Shown here in pieces: positions 61,265-64,000 of a stretch of 64,000 nt of DNA. Each line of letters opens with the position of its first letter. Positions within the stretch are counted from its first letter, which is position 1. The stretch is taken from NCBI RefSeq assembly GCF_018829635.1, contig NZ_JAHKKG010000013.1, positions 62,001 through 126,000 of the forward strand, read 5' to 3'. The notes below the pieces were generated by a model. It saw only the letters and a list, made by a program, of their open reading frames with translations, made no database searches and was not told the origin of the DNA. Position numbers and translations under genes: made by a program. This stretch comes from Paractinoplanes bogorensis (GTDB taxonomy: Bacteria > Actinomycetota > Actinomycetes > Mycobacteriales > Micromonosporaceae).

Positions 61265-61745
61265 CAGTCGCGCGATCGGCCCAACGGTCCTGGAAGCGTG
61301 TTGGTCGTTGTTGCGCGCGGGTTGAGCGTTCGCGCGGGTGGCCGTGAGCGCGTTGGCTGATGGCGCGCGGGTTGAGCGTTTGGCGCTGGCTGTGAGCGCG
61401 TGTTGGCTGTTGTTGCGCGCCGGTTAAGCGTTCGCGGGTGGCCGTGAAGGCGTGTTGGTCGTTGTTGCGCGCGGGTTGAGCGTTTCGCGCTGGCCGTGAG
61501 CGCGTTGGCTGATGGTGCGCGCCGGTTGAGCGTCTTGCGCTGGCTGTGAGCGCGCGTTGGTCGTTGTTGTGCGCAGGTTGAGCGTTTCGCGCGGGTGGCC
61601 GTGAGTGGGCGTTGGCCGTCGGTGCGCGCCGGTTGAGCGTTTCGCGCGGGTGGCGTGGGAGCGTGTTGGTCGTTGTTGCGCTGGTCGCGCGTTCCGAGGC
61701 CGGCGTGAGGCGCCCTGGTCGTAGTTTGTGCGCCGGTTGAGCGGT
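61265..61745. repeat. Degenerate ~50-55-bp tandem repeat filling a non-coding gap
   Basis: The motif GTTGAGCGTT recurs at 61321, 61371, 61423 (GTTAAGCG), 61475, 61525, 61577, 61632 and 61736, spacings 50-55 bp (one gap of two units). Between anchors TTGTTGCGCGC, GGTGGCCGTGAGCGCG and GTTGGTCGTTG blocks recur in the same order, two unit types roughly alternating. The gap from 61224 to 61785 has no convincing gene. The tract shares the words TTGAGCGTT(T/C)GCG with the 30-bp array at 59.7 kb. Confidence 0.85.
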
Positions 61746-61785
61746 CCACGGGCTGCCGGGGGGCTTGGCTGGCGTCGCGGAGCTT

Positions 61786-62211
61786 TCAGATCAGCTGGTG
61801 GATGCCCAGGGTGAAGGCCGGGCGGCGGCCGTCGCGCAGGGTTACCAGCTCGACCAACTCGGAGAGTGGCATCTCGGCTGCGCCGCCGCCGCTGATCGGG
61901 TGGGGGCGGCGGGGCTCGGTGCGGCCGCCGCTGCCGCCGCGACCGGGGTAGACGTAGAGGCCGTGCGCCGCGTCGGGGACCGCGTCGAGGGCCGCCGACA
62001 CGACCGGGAGGGCCCGATATTGCTCCCAGGCCTCGTCGGTGTGGAAGGCGATCTCGAACAGGATGCCCCACTGGTGCTGGTGCCACTCCCAGCGGTAGGC
62101 CCCGTTGGTGATCGCCGCCTCGGTCAGGCTGTTGCCGAGCGAGTCGCGCCAGGCGCGCGCAGTGCCGCGTGGCCCGTCCAGGACCTCGATCGACCACCAG
62201 CGCAATTCCAT
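61786..62211 (-). CDS. Hypothetical protein, small alpha/beta fold
   Basis: 141 residues from ATG 62211. No signal or membrane segment. The N-terminal half (RWWSIEVLDGPRGTARAWRDSLGNSLTEAAITNGAYRWEWHQHQWGILFEIAFHTDEAWEQYRALP) resembles a dimeric alpha/beta-barrel (antibiotic-monooxygenase-like) fold, a guess from pattern. A Gly/Arg/Pro-rich stretch (PGRGGSGGRTEPRRPHPISGGG) interrupts before a C-terminal strand-rich end. Function unknown. ATG 62211 is preferred because the longer frame to 62469 overlaps the opposite gene's promoter region. Confidence 0.65.
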   Translation of the reverse strand: MELRWWSIEVLDGPRGTARAWRDSLGNSLTEAAITNGAYRWEWHQHQWGILFEIAFHTDEAWEQYRALPVVSAALDAVPDAAHGLYVYPGRGGSGGRTEPRRPHPISGGGAAEMPLSELVELVTLRDGRRPAFTLGIHQLI

Positions 62212-62458
62212 GCCTCGACTGTAGAACCGCGCGGGCGGCCCACAGGCTCCCGCGCCGAAATCTGGCACACCGGACCGGAAATGATCAGGGTAAATGTCCG
62301 AACGTGAATAGCTGAATCGGGGGAGGCTGATTTCTTGAACGCCTCGGCCGAACGGATGGTTGCCGCGTGCGCCGTGCGCCCTAAATTTGGTTTGCTGATT
62401 GTTTCGTTCTCGGGGAGGACGGAAAGCCGATCTGGCGCATCTGTCGAGGGGGACAGAA

Positions 62459-63556
62459 ATGAGAATCATCTATGCGCTGAAATTGGCCGCGGCCGTGGGG
62501 ACGGGCGCACTCACGATCATTGCGAGTGCCCCGGCGCACGCCGGCGGCGGCCATGGGGAACAGCCACCGATCCGGACCATCACCACCGATCTCGACGGGC
62601 CGTTCGGGCTCGACGTCTACTCTCCGCGGGCCGCCCTGGTCGCGGAATCGGAGAGTGGTGAAGTCACGTCCGTCAATTTGAGGTCGGGTGCACGCACCAC
62701 GCTGATCAGGAAAGCGGGCGGTGCGGCGGGCGTCGCGACGTACGGGGGAAAGATCTTTGTGGTTCTTGGCGGGCCTAATGAGGAAGGCCAGCCGCCGCCG
62801 TCGAATTATCCGCCCTCGTCGGTCTTGGTGGCCGACCGGAATGGCAAGCACGTGCGCGTGCTGGCCGATCTTCTGAAATACGAGTTGAAGCACAATCCGG
62901 ACGGCCAGAAACAGTTCGACAAGTCCGGAAAGCCCTATGACGCGCTGTCCAACCCGTTCAGTCTGACCGCCACGAAATGGGGTCTTCTGGTCGCCGACGG
63001 CGGGGCCAACGACGTGCTGCGGGTGAATCCGCGTACCGGGCGGGTGTCCACGTTCTTCGTGCCGCCGAACCCGCGGACCAAGGAGTGCCTGGCCAAGGGC
63101 GCGCAGGCCAACCCGGGGACAGTCGGCTGCGACCCGGTGCCGACCGGCATCGCGGTCCGCGGCGAGCACGTCTACATCTCGACGCTCGGCGCCGAGAAGC
63201 CGGGCGCGGCGACGATCTACAAGCTGGACGGTCGCAGCGGCCGGGTGCTGCGCTCGTGGTCCGGGTTCACGTCGCTCACCGGCATCGCGGTCAGTCCGCG
63301 CGGCACGATCTTCGCCTCCGAGGTGCTGTTCGGCGCCCCGGCGGCCGACCCGCCGCCGCCCGGGTTCGACCCGTCCAAGGTGGGGCGCCTGACCCGCATC
63401 GACCACGGTCGTGTCACGCACGCCGCGGTCACCATGCCCACCGGTCTCGAGTTCGCCGACGGCAAGCTCTACGCGACGTCGTGGAGCATCGCCGGCCTGC
63501 TCGGCATCAAGCACGCCGGCCGACTCGTCCAGGTGAATCCGTCGGCCTTCCGATAG
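62459..63556 (+). CDS. Secreted ScyD/ScyE-family beta-propeller protein
   Basis: 365 residues from ATG 62459 (GAGGGGGACA upstream). Sec signal peptide MRIIYALKLAAAVGTGALTIIASAPAHAG, cleavage near 28. The rest is a six-bladed-propeller-like repeat protein: TDLDGPFGLDVYSPRAALVAESESGEVT, NPFSLTATKWGLLVADGGANDVLRV, YISTLGAEKPGAATIYKLDGRSGRVLRSW. The sequence is like the ScyD/ScyE group named from cyanobacterial scytonemin clusters. In actinobacteria the role is unknown, possibly binding or hydrolysis of phenolic or lactone compounds. Confidence 0.82.
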   Translation: MRIIYALKLAAAVGTGALTIIASAPAHAGGGHGEQPPIRTITTDLDGPFGLDVYSPRAALVAESESGEVTSVNLRSGARTTLIRKAGGAAGVATYGGKIFVVLGGPNEEGQPPPSNYPPSSVLVADRNGKHVRVLADLLKYELKHNPDGQKQFDKSGKPYDALSNPFSLTATKWGLLVADGGANDVLRVNPRTGRVSTFFVPPNPRTKECLAKGAQANPGTVGCDPVPTGIAVRGEHVYISTLGAEKPGAATIYKLDGRSGRVLRSWSGFTSLTGIAVSPRGTIFASEVLFGAPAADPPPPGFDPSKVGRLTRIDHGRVTHAAVTMPTGLEFADGKLYATSWSIAGLLGIKHAGRLVQVNPSAFR

Positions 63557-63575
63557 CGCTCGCGTTTGGCGAGCG
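63557..63575 (+). terminator. Terminator after the ScyD/E-like gene
   Basis: CGCTCGC / GCGAGCG, a perfect 7-bp stem with a 5-nt GTTTG loop, begins immediately after the TAG stop codon. Confidence 0.6.
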
Positions 63576-63690
63576 GTGCGCGGCGCCGGGGCGACGACCA
63601 GATCGCTCCGGCGCCCGCATGATCACGCCCCGGTACGATCGAATGCCGCGTCTGAAACAGATCAGCCGACTCGATCAGGGGGCCCGCACC

Positions 63691-64000
63691 GTGCCGCAGC
63701 CGTACCGCATCTTCCGCATCACCGCTGTGGCCGAGGCGTTCTCGTGGGCCGGATTGCTGGTCGGCATGTATCTGAAGCGGGTGGCCGAGGTGACCGACAT
63801 GGGCGTGTGGCTGTTCGGTCGCCTGCACGGTGCCCTGTTCATCGCCTACATCGCGGCCGCCCTGTGGACGGCGCGGGCCGAGCGCTGGTCGCTGCTGCGG
63901 ACCCTGTTCGGGCTGGCCGCGTCGATCCCGCCGTTCACGTCGATCGTGTTCGAGCGCTGGGTCGCCCGCCGTCGCCCCGCCGTTGACGAGCCCGAGCCCG
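63691..64000 (+). CDS. DUF3817 membrane protein (partial)
   Basis: The first 103 codons are visible and the frame continues past the window edge. GTG 63691 is chosen: it follows GGGGG at about 10 nt and an upstream ATG 63643 would overlap a TACGAT -10-like element at 63634-63639. The pattern RITAVAEAFSWAGLLVGMYLKRV, LHGALFIAYIAAALW and AASIPPFTSIVFERWV matches DUF3817, a small integral-membrane domain with three helices common in actinobacteria. Function unknown. Confidence 0.82.
   Translation, partial: MPQPYRIFRITAVAEAFSWAGLLVGMYLKRVAEVTDMGVWLFGRLHGALFIAYIAAALWTARAERWSLLRTLFGLAASIPPFTSIVFERWVARRRPAVDEPEP

Noticed and set aside
60949..61749. A minus-strand frame of 266 codons across the 61.3-kb repeats.
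   Set aside because: It overlaps the MBL hydrolase antisense, encodes only repeat-derived Arg/Thr/Gln/Pro-rich sequence and lacks a ribosome-binding site; I treat the tract as non-coding repeat.

Overview
The window comes from a very GC-rich, GTG-start-rich actinobacterial chromosome, most likely a Micromonosporaceae member close to Actinoplanes. The pointers are leaderless-looking promoters, an SAV2177-type methyltransferase next to a DUF5753 (Scr1-type) XRE regulator, a BTAD/AfsR-like giant regulator, IdeR- and Zur-type metal boxes, a DrrAB-like exporter and secreted plant-polysaccharide hydrolases. I count about 61 protein genes, two of them cut by the window edges. I found no rRNA, tRNA, IS element or true CRISPR array. 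The species assignment is inference; no database was searched.

Layout. 0-2.3 kb: a leftward DinB-like gene and a GAF histidine kinase/NarL-type regulator pair, with a DevR-like palindrome upstream. 2.4-6.5 kb: SDR oxidoreductase, QueA homologue, GNAT acetyltransferase and an ABC-F ATPase preceded by a tiny leader ORF and two adjacent hairpins (possible attenuator). 6.5-8.1 kb: small conserved protein and zinc-type CDF exporter. 8.2-16.2 kb: a self-contained alpha-glucoside uptake locus, made of a divergent LacI regulator with two operator-like sites, a lipoprotein binding protein, two permeases, an MsmK/UgpC-type ATPase and a GH13 alpha-glucosidase, with an asparaginase coupled at the end. 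16.2-26.9 kb: lipase, AraC regulator, orphan binding proteins, LLM oxidoreductase, LCP cell-wall ligase, methyltransferase, secreted trypsin-like protease, aldehyde dehydrogenase and DivIVA protein. 27-31.7 kb: MmcQ-like protein, then a DrrB/DrrA/UvrA2 cassette resembling the daunorubicin self-resistance genes. 31.7-35.8 kb: siderophore-interacting flavin reductase with a consensus IdeR box, 7 bp upstream of the AfsR-like regulator in the same transcription direction. 37-50 kb: a carbohydrate-degradation neighbourhood (two GH43 proteins, one with an AbfB domain; a GH5 mannanase with CBM2; a GH43 beta-xylosidase) interleaved with a Zur-box CobW-like protein lacking its P-loop, a DUF3311/SSS carboxylate transporter and an ECF sigma/membrane-partner pair. 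50-64 kb: GGDEF-EAL protein, thioesterase/TetR operon, methyltransferases, type II NADH dehydrogenase, MBL hydrolase, ScyD/E-like secreted protein and a DUF3817 membrane protein.

The most unusual feature is a concentration of minisatellites in the right half (29-62 kb), with unit lengths of 15, 24, 25, 30 and about 50-55 bp. Several sit at or across the 3' ends of convergent genes, and several expand in frame inside proteins (the AfsR-like regulator, the NADH dehydrogenase tail and a Tat-type secreted protein). The 55-bp unit at 53.0-53.3 kb carries the stop codons of both convergent genes, so its amplification leaves both proteins intact. A degenerate tract of about 52-bp period fills the only large non-coding gap (61.2-61.8 kb). 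Other leads are the ABC-F leader, the IdeR-SIP-AfsR coupling, a start-codon hairpin on the LLM oxidoreductase and the degenerate CobW protein under a Zur box.
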